DNA from: UBA12191 sp009937185
Lineage (GTDB): Bacteria; Planctomycetota; UBA8108; UBA1146
DNA: 64,000 nucleotides
Direction of reading: 5' to 3'
Assembly: GCA_938075155.1 (NCBI GenBank)
Contig: CALJGL010000009.1
Location: forward strand, 103,111 to 167,110
Shown here: piece after piece, positions 29,139 through 37,815 of the stretch
How positions within the stretch are numbered: the stretch's first letter is position 1
How the letters are laid out: each line of letters starts with the position of its first letter
Notes under the pieces: model-generated
Database searches by the model: none
What the model was told of the DNA's origin: nothing
Seen by the model: the letters and a program-made list of their open reading frames with translations, nothing else
Position numbers and translations under genes: made by a program

Positions 29139-29181
29139 GGTTGTTACTTCAACGGTATCGTTGGAGTAGCAACCTTTTCTT
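29139..29181 (+). terminator. Intrinsic terminator before the fourth giant gene
   Basis: A 16-bp stem (ggttgttacttcaacg with cgttggagtagcaacc, two G-U pairs) and a gtat loop are followed by ttttctt. It lies 109 bases after the third giant gene and about 130 before the fourth, so the two are probably transcribed separately. Confidence 0.75.
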
Positions 29182-29309
29182 ATTGTCAGAACCGTTAAGT
29201 TGTTTTTATTGTTAGACATATGGGCAAGTATCCATAGGACTGAACGATATTGTAGAAAACTATATTTGTAAGAGGACGTGAGATCCCTAAGTATTGGATG
29301 GTGTGTGTT

Positions 29310-32300
29310 ATGCGTATGTATATTGTTTTGATGTTGACATGCTTTTCTATGTTGTCGGCAGGTCAGCTTGCTGCACAGGACTGTACTCCTGTCATCGATT
29401 GCAATGGAAATGGCCAAGAAGATTCCTGTGATATTTCGCAGGGGTTAAATGGCGATTGCGATCTCAACGGGATTCCGGACCAATGTGATATAGCAGCCTC
29501 TTTACTGGCTGACTGCAATATGAATGGTCTTCTTGACGTGTGTGAACCGGTTGCTCCGGCTATCACGGGTGGTGCTGCTACTGGCAGAATCCTCATGTCA
29601 GGGGAATATTTATTGGTTTGTGATCCTGCAGATCCGCCAGCAGATGATGAAGCACCCGTTCCGGGAATTCGGTCTATCGAAGTTTATAGAAGACTCGGAA
29701 CATCTTGGCGTCCAGATGGAACCTTGACTCCGTTAGATGAAGATACCTTCGATGGTTTCGGAGCTTCCATGGCCATGTCGGAAGATGTTGCTGTTATTAG
29801 TGCACCCAACAAAAATGAAAATAGAGGAGCATTATACATCTTTGAGAGACAAGAATTAGGGTGGACTCAAACCCAGGTCCTTGAGGGTCTCTCCTCTGCA
29901 GAAAATGATCAGTTCGGAACATCCGTGGCGATCAATGGAAGTACGATTGCCATTGGTGCTCCTCAGACGATTCCTGAAGACGAAAATCCAGTAGATGCTG
30001 ATGTCGATACTCCCGGTGGCTTCGTTGAGGTCTGGGATCATAACGGTATCGAATTTGAGAGAACTAGCGTTCTTACGAATACTGATCTATTAAATGGCGG
30101 TGGTGAAGAGATGGGTGGCACCATGGCTCTCACCGACAACAACTGGCTTTTAATTGGATCTCCTTCTGATGGTCCCCCGAATGGGTCAGGCAGAGTCCTA
30201 GGATATAGGGATTTAGGAGCCGGCTGGGAATTAGTGGAGGAACTCTTCACTGTCGATAGCCCTGTTGGTGCCGGATTCGGACGTGGACTATCCTGGAATA
30301 ACGGAACGCTTGCGATACATGCAGAGGCTGCTTTGGGTGACCCTATTGATGGTCCTAGAGTGGGTGCTGTTTACACTTTCGAAAATTCAGAAGATGGAAA
30401 TTCATGGAATCAGTCTGATCGATTGATCAGTGCAGATGCGAACAGTCTTGAATTTGGATTGAGTATGCAAGTCAATGGCGATCACCTGATTATTGGTGAC
30501 CCTTCTGTACAAAATTCAACAGGGATTGTTCATCTCTATCATCGTATGGCGGATGACTCATGGGCTCTTTCTGCTTCTATCCAGCCAGCGGGAACCGCTG
30601 TCGGAGATAATTTGGGCGGAGCGGTTGGTTCAAACGGAGAGTGGATTGCTTACTCTTCTGGTGGAGTGAATACCGCTATTGAACACCGTGAAGTTGTTCC
30701 AGATTGTAATGCAAATGGAGAAGATGATCGCTGTGAAGTGAGATCAGAGTTAGCGCCAGATTGTAATGGAAACATCATTCCAGACTCTTGTGATATCGCG
30801 AGCGGATTAGAGTTGGACTGTGATGGCGATGGTGTACCTGACGCTTGTTTCCTCGCGTCTGGAGGCCCCGATTGCAACAGTAACGGAATCCCGGATTCTT
30901 GTGACATTGAGAGTTTGCAAAGCCTTGACTGCAACCTCAATGGAATTCCAGACGAGTGCGAACTCGATTGCGATCAAAACGGAACTCCCGATGATTGCGA
31001 CCTCGCAAATGGAACTCCTGACTGTAACTCAAACTTGATACCTGATAGTTGTGATATTGCAGCGCAGTTTGATACAGATTGTGACTTGAATACTGTTCCT
31101 GACGCCTGTGACCTTGCAGGTGGTGCGGCAGATTGCGATGGAAATATCATTCTTGATAGTTGCCAAATCACTGCAGATCCTACTTTGGATTGTGATTCGA
31201 GCCAAGTCATCGATTCTTGCGAGTTGTTGGCAAATCCGGATCTCGATTGCAATACGAATAATGCGATTGATAGTTGCGATATCGTTGATGGTACTTCACA
31301 GGATTGTGACACCAACGGAACGCCAGACGAGTGTCAAATTGCTTCCGGATTCTCGATCGATTGTAATTCCAATGCGATCCCGGATGAGTGTGAAGATCCC
31401 TTCTTGGAAACTACTCCTCCTGTATTCACAAGTAGTGTTGATAATATTTCGCTCAATACGGAGCCGAATTCATGTACAGCAGCGGCCTCATGGACCAATC
31501 CGAGTGTCACTGATAACTGCACTGAAACTCTGATGATTACATCCAGTCATGTGAATGGCGGACAGTTCAATCTTGGCCTCAATCTTGTGACTTTGACCGC
31601 CACTGATGATCATGGGAATAATTCAACATCGACCTTCTCTGTAACGGTGACGGATGTCGAGGCTCCAACCATCAGTAATCTTCCAGGTCCGATCTCGGTA
31701 AATAATGATCAGGATGCCTGTAGTGCGGTCGTCAATTGGATTGAGCCTACCTTTGCAGACAACTGCTCTGTATCAACTAACGGGTCAGACCTACCGAGTG
31801 GTTCTACATTTAATGTTGGAACTCACACAGTGACCTACTCTGGATCCGATGGTTCTGGAAACCCTGTTTCCGCCTCTTTCCAGATCACTGTTGAAGATAG
31901 TCAGGCGCCGATATTTACGAGTGCACCTGGCAATATTGAAATGTCGAACGATTTGGATAGCTGCGGAGCGATCGTGAGCTGGGAGAGTGCAATCCCAGAT
32001 GATAATTGTGGAATTGTTGCTACTCTCAGCAGTCATCAGCCGGAGTCTTTCTTTGATACCGGTACTACTGAAGTCACAATTACAACTACCGACACAGCAG
32101 GGATTTCTTCAAATCACGTGTTCGCAGTCACGATTAATGACATGCAACAGCCAGAATTGTTGAATATGCCTACGGCTATAAGCGTGAGTAATGATCTAGG
32201 TGAGTGCGCTGCAGTTGTGAATTGGGCTGCTCCTGGCACCTCAGATAACTGCGCCGTCGATACTCTTCAAAGTACTCATGAATCTGGAATGTCATTCGCT

Positions 32301-34745
32301 GTTGGAAGCCACACAGTGGAGTACACAGTGACGGATACTTCAGGCCTGACTGCGTTGGCCAGCTTTGATATTACGGTGACAGATGATCAGTTGCCTGTAT
32401 TTGAACAAGCGCCCATGGATATGAATTTGACTACTGGGCTGGGTACATGCGAAGCAGTGGCAAACTGGGATTCACCTTCGACTTCAGATAACTGCCTTGT
32501 TCAATCATTAACTTCAACTTCCCAATCCGGAGATAGTTTTGGCGTGGGATCACATTTGGTTGAGATGACTCTTGAGGATAATCATGGGAATACTCAGCAG
32601 CATCAGTTCAATATTGTTGTTCAGGATCTGGAGCAACCAGAGTTCTCTGGAATGCCGACGAATATTGAGCAAGGAAACGATACGGGCTCATGTGGAGCCA
32701 CGATTTTGTGGACTGCTCCGACCTCATCAGATAACTGTGGTATCAGCACTCTCGGCAGCGACGTTGCCAATGGAGCCTTCTTCCAGTTGGGAACAACCAC
32801 TGTTACCTACACAACGGAAGATGTGAATGGAAACGTGAATAGCGCTTCGTTCGATGTCATCATTTCAGATGTGCAAACACCAGAGATTTCAAGTCTGAGT
32901 GGAGACATTACTTCATTCAACGATTTTGGAGAATGTGGCGCTGCAGTTTCATGGTCCGAGCCAAGAGCCACGGATAACTGCGATATCGCTTCCTTCACGA
33001 GTACGCATAGTAGTGGCAGCTTCTTCGATCTGGGTTCGACAGTAGTTACTTACACCGCGAGTGATACCAGTGGAAATGACGTGAGTGGGTCGTTCACGAT
33101 TACGGTGAGCGACAATGAGAACCCCTCTATTGTTGGCGATCTCCCGGATATGAATGTTCTTGCTGATCAAGGTCAGTGTAATGCTGTTGTTTCTTGGACA
33201 GATCCTTCAGTTTCGGATAACTGTACTGGCGCTTCCATTACAGGTGGCACTGAGAATGGCGGTGTATTTGAACTAGGTACAACCGAAGTTTCATATACAG
33301 CAACCGATGCCACTGGAAACTCAGTTTCGGCAAGTTTCTCTATCACAGTTGAGGACGGTCAATCACCGCAGTTTATCAGCGCACCAGGAGACGTAACGCT
33401 TGAAACAGAACCTGGTGTTTGTTCAGCGTCACACCAATGGGCTGATCCCGAAACTTCTGACAACTGCTTAGGAATGACGATGAATACGTCCCATGCTTCA
33501 GGCACCGATTTTGGTGTTGGAAACACGGATGTAACCATGTTCCTGACTGACGGAAGTGGAAACACTGTACAGCATACATTCACGGTAACCGTCAACGATG
33601 AGGAAGACCCTCAGTTGGATAGCGTTCCCACTGACATCACTGTTTCGAATGACTCGGGTGTATGTGGAGCGAATGTATCTTGGACCGAACCTCAGGGGAC
33701 AGATAACTGTGGTATGGGTGACCTTGCTACTACAGCCTCGCCGGGTGACTTCTTCGAGCTTGGCACGACGACAGTGTCGTACTTGGCAGCAGATGCCAGT
33801 GGTAATATTACTACTGCTCAGTTCTCAGTAACGGTTACTGACGATGAAGGACCTGTGATTGCAACATCGGGTGATGTCACGATTGCTTCTCCAGCAGCGA
33901 ATTGTGGTGCAACCGTATCTATTCCTGCTGCTACTGCTTCAGATAACTGTCAAGTAACGAGTCTGTCCAATGATATTAATGGTGGCTCAGATGCCAGCGG
34001 CGATTATCCATATGGAACGACCGTCGTTACATGGACAGCAACTGACAGTGCTGGAAATACCAGCAGCACTGAACAAAGCATCACAGTGACAGTTGATATG
34101 ACTGATTGTAATAATAACGGTGCTCCTGATGTTTGTGAAATCGCAGAGGGAACCACTGCGGATTGTAACGGAAACGGCGTGCCCGATAGTTGCGATCTTT
34201 CAAGTGGAGCCGCTCAGGATTGTAACTCTTCAGGTATTCCAGATAGTTGCGAGATAGCCAGTGGTGCTGCTCAAGACTGTGATGCGAATGGCGCCCCAGA
34301 CGAGTGTGATACCGATTGTAATGGAAACGGTTCGCCTGACGCCTGTGATCTCAGTAGCGGTGCAAGTCTAGACTGTAATGAGAATGGACAACCGGATGAG
34401 TGTGATCTTTCCGCTGGCAGCAGTCAGGATACAAATGGAAACGATACACCGGATGAGTGTGAGCCTCAGTTCAGAAGAGGCGATGCGAATGAAGACGGCG
34501 CTGTTGATATTGCTGACGCCATATTCATGCTCTACACACTGATGTTAGATGGTCCAGAGTCTGGGTGTAAAGATGCGACCGACTCAAATGATAGTGGTTC
34601 GCATGATATTGCTGACGTGGTCTTTGTTCTCAGTTATCAGTTCAGTAATGGAGCTGCTCCTCCAGCGCCTGGCGTAGATAGCTGCGGAGTTGATGCCACC
34701 CCAGATGACGGAATGAGTTGTGAGAACTACGGAGGTTGCCCGTGA
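29310..34745 (+). CDS. Large secreted FG-GAP / DCN-repeat / 11x HYR / dockerin-like protein, paralogue of the preceding gene
   Basis: About 1811 residues. I choose ATG 29310 (MRMYIVLMLTCFSML..., signal peptide cut near LAA-QD) because it aligns with the start of the preceding paralogue; ATG 29298 is in frame and cannot be excluded, as no strong ribosome site decides. Modules match the previous gene: three DCN repeats, a seven-blade FG-GAP propeller, 13 DCN repeats (about 30703-31392), 11 HYR modules (about 31415-34105), seven DCN repeats, dockerin-like loops DANEDGAVD and DSNDSGSHD, and the tail CGVDATPDDGMS...GGCP. Conservation is strongest in the C-terminal third and weaker in the propeller, which suggests different ligands on a shared anchor. 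Role inferred as cell-surface or matrix protein. Confidence 0.92.
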   Translation: MRMYIVLMLTCFSMLSAGQLAAQDCTPVIDCNGNGQEDSCDISQGLNGDCDLNGIPDQCDIAASLLADCNMNGLLDVCEPVAPAITGGAATGRILMSGEYLLVCDPADPPADDEAPVPGIRSIEVYRRLGTSWRPDGTLTPLDEDTFDGFGASMAMSEDVAVISAPNKNENRGALYIFERQELGWTQTQVLEGLSSAENDQFGTSVAINGSTIAIGAPQTIPEDENPVDADVDTPGGFVEVWDHNGIEFERTSVLTNTDLLNGGGEEMGGTMALTDNNWLLIGSPSDGPPNGSGRVLGYRDLGAGWELVEELFTVDSPVGAGFGRGLSWNNGTLAIHAEAALGDPIDGPRVGAVYTFENSEDGNSWNQSDRLISADANSLEFGLSMQVNGDHLIIGDPSVQNSTGIVHLYHRMADDSWALSASIQPAGTAVGDNLGGAVGSNGEWIAYSSGGVNTAIEHREVVPDCNANGEDDRCEVRSELAPDCNGNIIPDSCDIASGLELDCDGDGVPDACFLASGGPDCNSNGIPDSCDIESLQSLDCNLNGIPDECELDCDQNGTPDDCDLANGTPDCNSNLIPDSCDIAAQFDTDCDLNTVPDACDLAGGAADCDGNIILDSCQITADPTLDCDSSQVIDSCELLANPDLDCNTNNAIDSCDIVDGTSQDCDTNGTPDECQIASGFSIDCNSNAIPDECEDPFLETTPPVFTSSVDNISLNTEPNSCTAAASWTNPSVTDNCTETLMITSSHVNGGQFNLGLNLVTLTATDDHGNNSTSTFSVTVTDVEAPTISNLPGPISVNNDQDACSAVVNWIEPTFADNCSVSTNGSDLPSGSTFNVGTHTVTYSGSDGSGNPVSASFQITVEDSQAPIFTSAPGNIEMSNDLDSCGAIVSWESAIPDDNCGIVATLSSHQPESFFDTGTTEVTITTTDTAGISSNHVFAVTINDMQQPELLNMPTAISVSNDLGECAAVVNWAAPGTSDNCAVDTLQSTHESGMSFAVGSHTVEYTVTDTSGLTALASFDITVTDDQLPVFEQAPMDMNLTTGLGTCEAVANWDSPSTSDNCLVQSLTSTSQSGDSFGVGSHLVEMTLEDNHGNTQQHQFNIVVQDLEQPEFSGMPTNIEQGNDTGSCGATILWTAPTSSDNCGISTLGSDVANGAFFQLGTTTVTYTTEDVNGNVNSASFDVIISDVQTPEISSLSGDITSFNDFGECGAAVSWSEPRATDNCDIASFTSTHSSGSFFDLGSTVVTYTASDTSGNDVSGSFTITVSDNENPSIVGDLPDMNVLADQGQCNAVVSWTDPSVSDNCTGASITGGTENGGVFELGTTEVSYTATDATGNSVSASFSITVEDGQSPQFISAPGDVTLETEPGVCSASHQWADPETSDNCLGMTMNTSHASGTDFGVGNTDVTMFLTDGSGNTVQHTFTVTVNDEEDPQLDSVPTDITVSNDSGVCGANVSWTEPQGTDNCGMGDLATTASPGDFFELGTTTVSYLAADASGNITTAQFSVTVTDDEGPVIATSGDVTIASPAANCGATVSIPAATASDNCQVTSLSNDINGGSDASGDYPYGTTVVTWTATDSAGNTSSTEQSITVTVDMTDCNNNGAPDVCEIAEGTTADCNGNGVPDSCDLSSGAAQDCNSSGIPDSCEIASGAAQDCDANGAPDECDTDCNGNGSPDACDLSSGASLDCNENGQPDECDLSAGSSQDTNGNDTPDECEPQFRRGDANEDGAVDIADAIFMLYTLMLDGPESGCKDATDSNDSGSHDIADVVFVLSYQFSNGAAPPAPGVDSCGVDATPDDGMSCENYGGCP

Positions 34746-34778
34746 TCACAATACACTAGTGATAGTGTTGACTCATAT

Positions 34779-34820
34779 ATCAGGGCCCGAGTATTTGTTA
34801 CTCGGGCCCTGATTTTTTTT
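34779..34820 (+). terminator. Strong intrinsic terminator closing the giant-gene region
   Basis: A perfect 15-bp stem (atcagggcccgagta with tactcgggccctgat), a five-base loop, then eight T residues. It lies 33 bases after the fourth giant gene. Confidence 0.93.
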
Positions 34821-34874
34821 GAATGGACAGGCGAAGACATATTCCTAGGATCAGATGACTCCTAGGTACTGTGC

Positions 34875-34915
34875 ACTCTTCGGTACTGTTTACTCTTCGG
34901 TACTGTTTACTCTTC
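34875..34915. repeat. 17-bp tandem repeat at the 3' end of a small gene
   Basis: Two full copies and part of a third of actcttcggtactgttt. The repeat spans the stop codon of the minus-strand acidic protein gene. As 17 is not a multiple of three, a change in copy number would alter where the protein ends. Confidence 0.8.
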
Positions 34916-35218
34916 GACTTCGGTCTCTTCTTCAACCTTCGGTGCGATGATGTCGAGGGTGTCGAGAAGGATATGTGAGACCGCTTCGATGTCGACAAGC
35001 TCGACATGATTTTGTTCTTCCAGATTATGGAAAACGGTGATCATGGCTTCTCGGAAATCTGCGTCGAGAGCTATTCTCTTATCTTCCGGAACATTTTCAA
35101 AATCAGACTCATCTTCCATCTCTTTTCCGAAGTGCTTTTGTTCGAGATGACTTTGCAGTCCCTCAAAAGCTTCAACGAGTTGAACGACGCTGTTTTGTAG
35201 ATTTTCGTTTTCTGACAT
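34907..35218 (-). CDS. Small acidic protein of unknown function
   Basis: 103 residues, strongly acidic, with no signal peptide or membrane segment, so probably cytoplasmic. The sequence is mostly helical-looking with heptad-like hydrophobic spacing in the first 30 residues and a Glu-rich C-terminus (KVEEETEVEE). The start is supported by AGGAG about seven bases upstream on the minus strand. It stands alone: a terminator of the neighbouring gene lies just upstream and a tandem repeat overlaps its 3' end. I do not recognise the family. Confidence 0.65.
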   Translation of the reverse strand: MSENENLQNSVVQLVEAFEGLQSHLEQKHFGKEMEDESDFENVPEDKRIALDADFREAMITVFHNLEEQNHVELVDIEAVSHILLDTLDIIAPKVEEETEVEE

Positions 35219-35282
35219 TTGATCACTCCTCTTTCATTCTCTAGTTCGGGGTAATTTGCAATCCCATGAGGGATCCGTCCAC

Positions 35283-35323
35283 AAAAAAAGCTCCGGAAGT
35301 CCCAAGTCGGGGCCTCCGGAGCC
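35283..35323 (-). terminator. Intrinsic terminator for the CCxGC-repeat protein gene
   Basis: Read on the minus strand, ggctccgga ... ttccggagc forms the outer stem with a partly paired interior, followed by seven T residues. It lies 54 bases beyond the stop codon of the gene at 35377-35994. Confidence 0.85.
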
Positions 35324-35376
35324 GTTATTTTCAAAATATCTCGTATCTCGATCCCAAGGGAGAGCTCAGAAGGAGC

Positions 35377-35994
35377 TCACTTGGTCTTTTTTGCGGCCTT
35401 GATCTTGGCGATTGCCGCAGAAGGATTCTTGGTAACTTTGCCCACGCAACCCTTACAGCATACAAAAACGAGAGTGTTTCCGACGATGACATGCTTGGGC
35501 TTGCCCATGCTATCGAGTTTTTCGTCACTGATGACACAGGTCGTTAGTGGGTAGTCTTTTTTCTGAGCGTTTAGGATTTCTGTATCCAACTTCATGAAAG
35601 TCGGAGCAGGATTTTTTACGAGCTTGCGAGCACAGCCACCACAGCAAACTCGTACAAGTCTATTGTTTACGACCACATCTTTTGTTTTTTCACCGAGTGC
35701 TTCCCCGGAAAAAATACATGTATTGATGGGGTAAGAAGACTTCTGTTGCTTGATTATCTTCTCGTCAACTTTTGCGAGGTATTTTTCTGGAGTCTTCTTG
35801 AATGAAGGCACGCATCCTTTGCAGCAGAATTTGACTTGGCGTCCTTCATGGACATAAACGATGGGGTCGCCCATTGAGCCCAATTTTTTGCCTGCGACTG
35901 CGCAGGTATCGAGTGGGTAACTCTCGGAAGCAGGAACCGCTTTATCTAAAGGGGCGGTACCTGTCATGACGATGGCAAGAAGCAGTGTCAACAT
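35377..35994 (-). CDS. Exported protein with three TRASH-like CCxGC metal-binding domains
   Basis: 205 residues. A hydrophobic N-terminus (MLTLLLAIVMTGTA) suggests export. Three copies of a domain of about 50-60 residues follow, at about residues 26-77, 87-136 and 147-197. Each opens with YP[LI]xTC, then a Leu turn, and ends [FV]CCxGC followed by a Lys-rich helix. Four cysteines per copy in this arrangement recall TRASH/YHS-like metal-binding domains, so binding of copper, zinc or another soft metal in the envelope is a fair inference; the sequence does not say which. The start has AAAGGA six bases upstream on the minus strand. It is a single-gene unit with its own terminator, so context gives no pathway. 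Confidence 0.85.
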   Translation of the reverse strand: MLTLLLAIVMTGTAPLDKAVPASESYPLDTCAVAGKKLGSMGDPIVYVHEGRQVKFCCKGCVPSFKKTPEKYLAKVDEKIIKQQKSSYPINTCIFSGEALGEKTKDVVVNNRLVRVCCGGCARKLVKNPAPTFMKLDTEILNAQKKDYPLTTCVISDEKLDSMGKPKHVIVGNTLVFVCCKGCVGKVTKNPSAAIAKIKAAKKTK

Positions 35995-36127
35995 TTGGAA
36001 TCCTTTTCATTAATGAGGGAACGCAATTCGTTCCTGAGTCTAACTAACATGTGTCAAAGTGTACTTGAGGATCTGATACAAACAAAAAAAAGATAAGCCA
36101 GAATAGTAATGAGTGCTCGAATTGAAG

Positions 36128-37234
36128 CTATTTGCCCTCTTGTGGCTCAAGCGTGTCTTTATTCAAAACGGTGATCTTGCATTTGACGGCGAAATGATCA
36201 CTGAAACCTTCTTCCCACTTTCCCCGGAATTTTCGGAATCGGGCAGGCTTAGAGGCATTCTGCGGGGTATCGATCATGAATGCTGGAGCATGAACCGAAA
36301 CGCTATCAGCGATGAGAGCTACTCCTGATTTGTCCAATAACCCAGGCGAGACAATGATTTGATCGAAACAATTCCAAGTCCAACCCGTCCAGTAATAGGA
36401 AGTTCCACTATCGGAAGACCGTGCAAACTTCCATGACGGATTCCAAAGATATGGAGAAAAGGTAGAAGTGTTTCCTTTATTGATGGAGATATTGGAAGGG
36501 TGAATGACGGGGCGTAATTCTCGCACCGCTTTCAGAACTTCTCTCACCGATGGATCCCAGGGGTCGTCGTTCAGGTCACCTAGAACGATGATTTCTTTAG
36601 TTGGGTTTTTCTGTAATAGGTTGTCGACGATTTTCCTGACAGTGGATGCTGCTAAAATTCTGCGAGGAGTGCTTTTCTCTCTGCCGCCATATCGGGACGG
36701 CCAATGGTTGACGAGAAATGTGATAGGAACTCCAGAGATGGACAGTTCCGCTTCGAAGACTCCTCGTGTCGTTCCATTTCCCTCACCCAGATCGATGGTG
36801 TGAAGAGTCGGCCCTGATTCAATCTTGAATGGGGCCTTATAGAGAAGTCCAAGGTCGATCCCGCGACGATCCGGCGAATCAGTGTGAAGGATCGACCAGT
36901 TATCATCTTTTAAGAGAGAATGCTGTATGAGATCTTCAAGAACACGTCTGTTTTCGACTTCACAGACGGCCAGAACATCGGTCTCCATCGATTTCACAGC
37001 TTTGGCGAGATTGTCTAATTTTCGAAGGTATCGTGCTTCGTCCCATTCTTTCTCGGGCAGGAACTCATCGTCGCCAGGGTTATCGGGATCGTCCTCGAAA
37101 TCGAAAAGATTTTCCAGATTCCAAAATGTAACGGTATGACTAGCAGGGGGGAGCTCCGCCTGATGGGGGTCTGCCTCGTAGAAGTTACTGGAGCAGGATA
37201 TAGTGAGCAGGAGTGTTGAGATCAGTAGATTCAT
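36128..37234 (-). CDS. Lipoprotein of the endonuclease/exonuclease/phosphatase (EEP) family
   Basis: 368 residues from ATG 37234; a TTG at 37252 is less likely because the lipoprotein signal (MNLLISTLLLTISC, lipidated Cys14) begins at the ATG. The EEP motifs are all present in order: FWNLENLFD, CEVENR with the metal-binding Glu, RGIDLGLLYK, NHWPSRYGG, GDLNDDPWD and the final SDHFAV. The family is a metal-dependent phosphodiesterase or nuclease fold; this lipid-anchored subgroup probably degrades extracellular nucleic acid or another phosphodiester to recover phosphate or nucleotides, which is inferred. A divergent gene starts about 150 bases upstream. Confidence 0.9.
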   Translation of the reverse strand: MNLLISTLLLTISCSSNFYEADPHQAELPPASHTVTFWNLENLFDFEDDPDNPGDDEFLPEKEWDEARYLRKLDNLAKAVKSMETDVLAVCEVENRRVLEDLIQHSLLKDDNWSILHTDSPDRRGIDLGLLYKAPFKIESGPTLHTIDLGEGNGTTRGVFEAELSISGVPITFLVNHWPSRYGGREKSTPRRILAASTVRKIVDNLLQKNPTKEIIVLGDLNDDPWDPSVREVLKAVRELRPVIHPSNISINKGNTSTFSPYLWNPSWKFARSSDSGTSYYWTGWTWNCFDQIIVSPGLLDKSGVALIADSVSVHAPAFMIDTPQNASKPARFRKFRGKWEEGFSDHFAVKCKITVLNKDTLEPQEGK

Positions 37235-37387
37235 GTGAATTCTCGTTTCCAAGGATCAATTCCTTAGTCGGTATCGTCGCTTCAATCAGCGATGGAGGCA
37301 ACACAGAGTCTTGAGGAGTTCTTCCCCGATTTGACGAAATTTGATTGAATAAGCGCAACAGACAACCCGATTCGAACAGGAGCCGAG

Positions 37388-37813
37388 ATGAAATTCGAGA
37401 TCAGTAAGCCAGTATTCGCTTTATTTATGGGAGTGATGTTTGGTGTCGCCGTCGGAAGCCTTCTGGGAGGAACTGTCGTGGCAAGCCAGAATGGGCAAGA
37501 TGGTTTTTCGCGATTGTTCGGTGTATGGCAGGCTGGAGTGGTAGAGGAAACCCACGATATGTCTGTTGGTTATGATGTTTCAGGCAAGGAAAGATCTCGA
37601 AAGACACTTGAAGAGCGACGCGAACTATTGGCAGTACCAAGTCACTACGGTTCTCTCGTCGGAGTCACCGGAGGAGTTGAGCAGTCGGTTCTTTGGTATC
37701 AGGATAATGCGGGTGTCATCCGAAACATATTGATCGAAGGAGCCGGATTATCTCCGTTGAGAATCGATCCAAAAGAGACCTTTAAACGTAAAGCGAAAAT
37801 GATTCAGCGATAG
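37388..37813 (+). CDS. Hypothetical membrane-anchored or exported protein
   Basis: 141 residues. One hydrophobic segment at about residues 9-32 (VFALFMGVMFGVAVGSLLGG), which is a signal anchor or uncleaved signal peptide. The remainder is soluble and basic, with VTGGVEQSVLWYQDNAGVIRNILIEG as the most structured-looking stretch (split here: VTGGVEQSVLWYQD, then NAGVIRNILIEG). Start supported by AGGAG six bases upstream. It converges with the patatin gene, the two stop codons being only two bases apart. Family not recognised. Confidence 0.75.
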   Translation: MKFEISKPVFALFMGVMFGVAVGSLLGGTVVASQNGQDGFSRLFGVWQAGVVEETHDMSVGYDVSGKERSRKTLEERRELLAVPSHYGSLVGVTGGVEQSVLWYQDNAGVIRNILIEGAGLSPLRIDPKETFKRKAKMIQR

Positions 37814-37815
37814 AG

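Noticed and set aside
1..34745. CRISPR array or mobile element as explanation for the repeated DNA
   Set aside because: Repeats are in-frame protein modules of about 54 or 243 bases without unique spacers; no transposase, integrase or terminal inverted repeats were seen.
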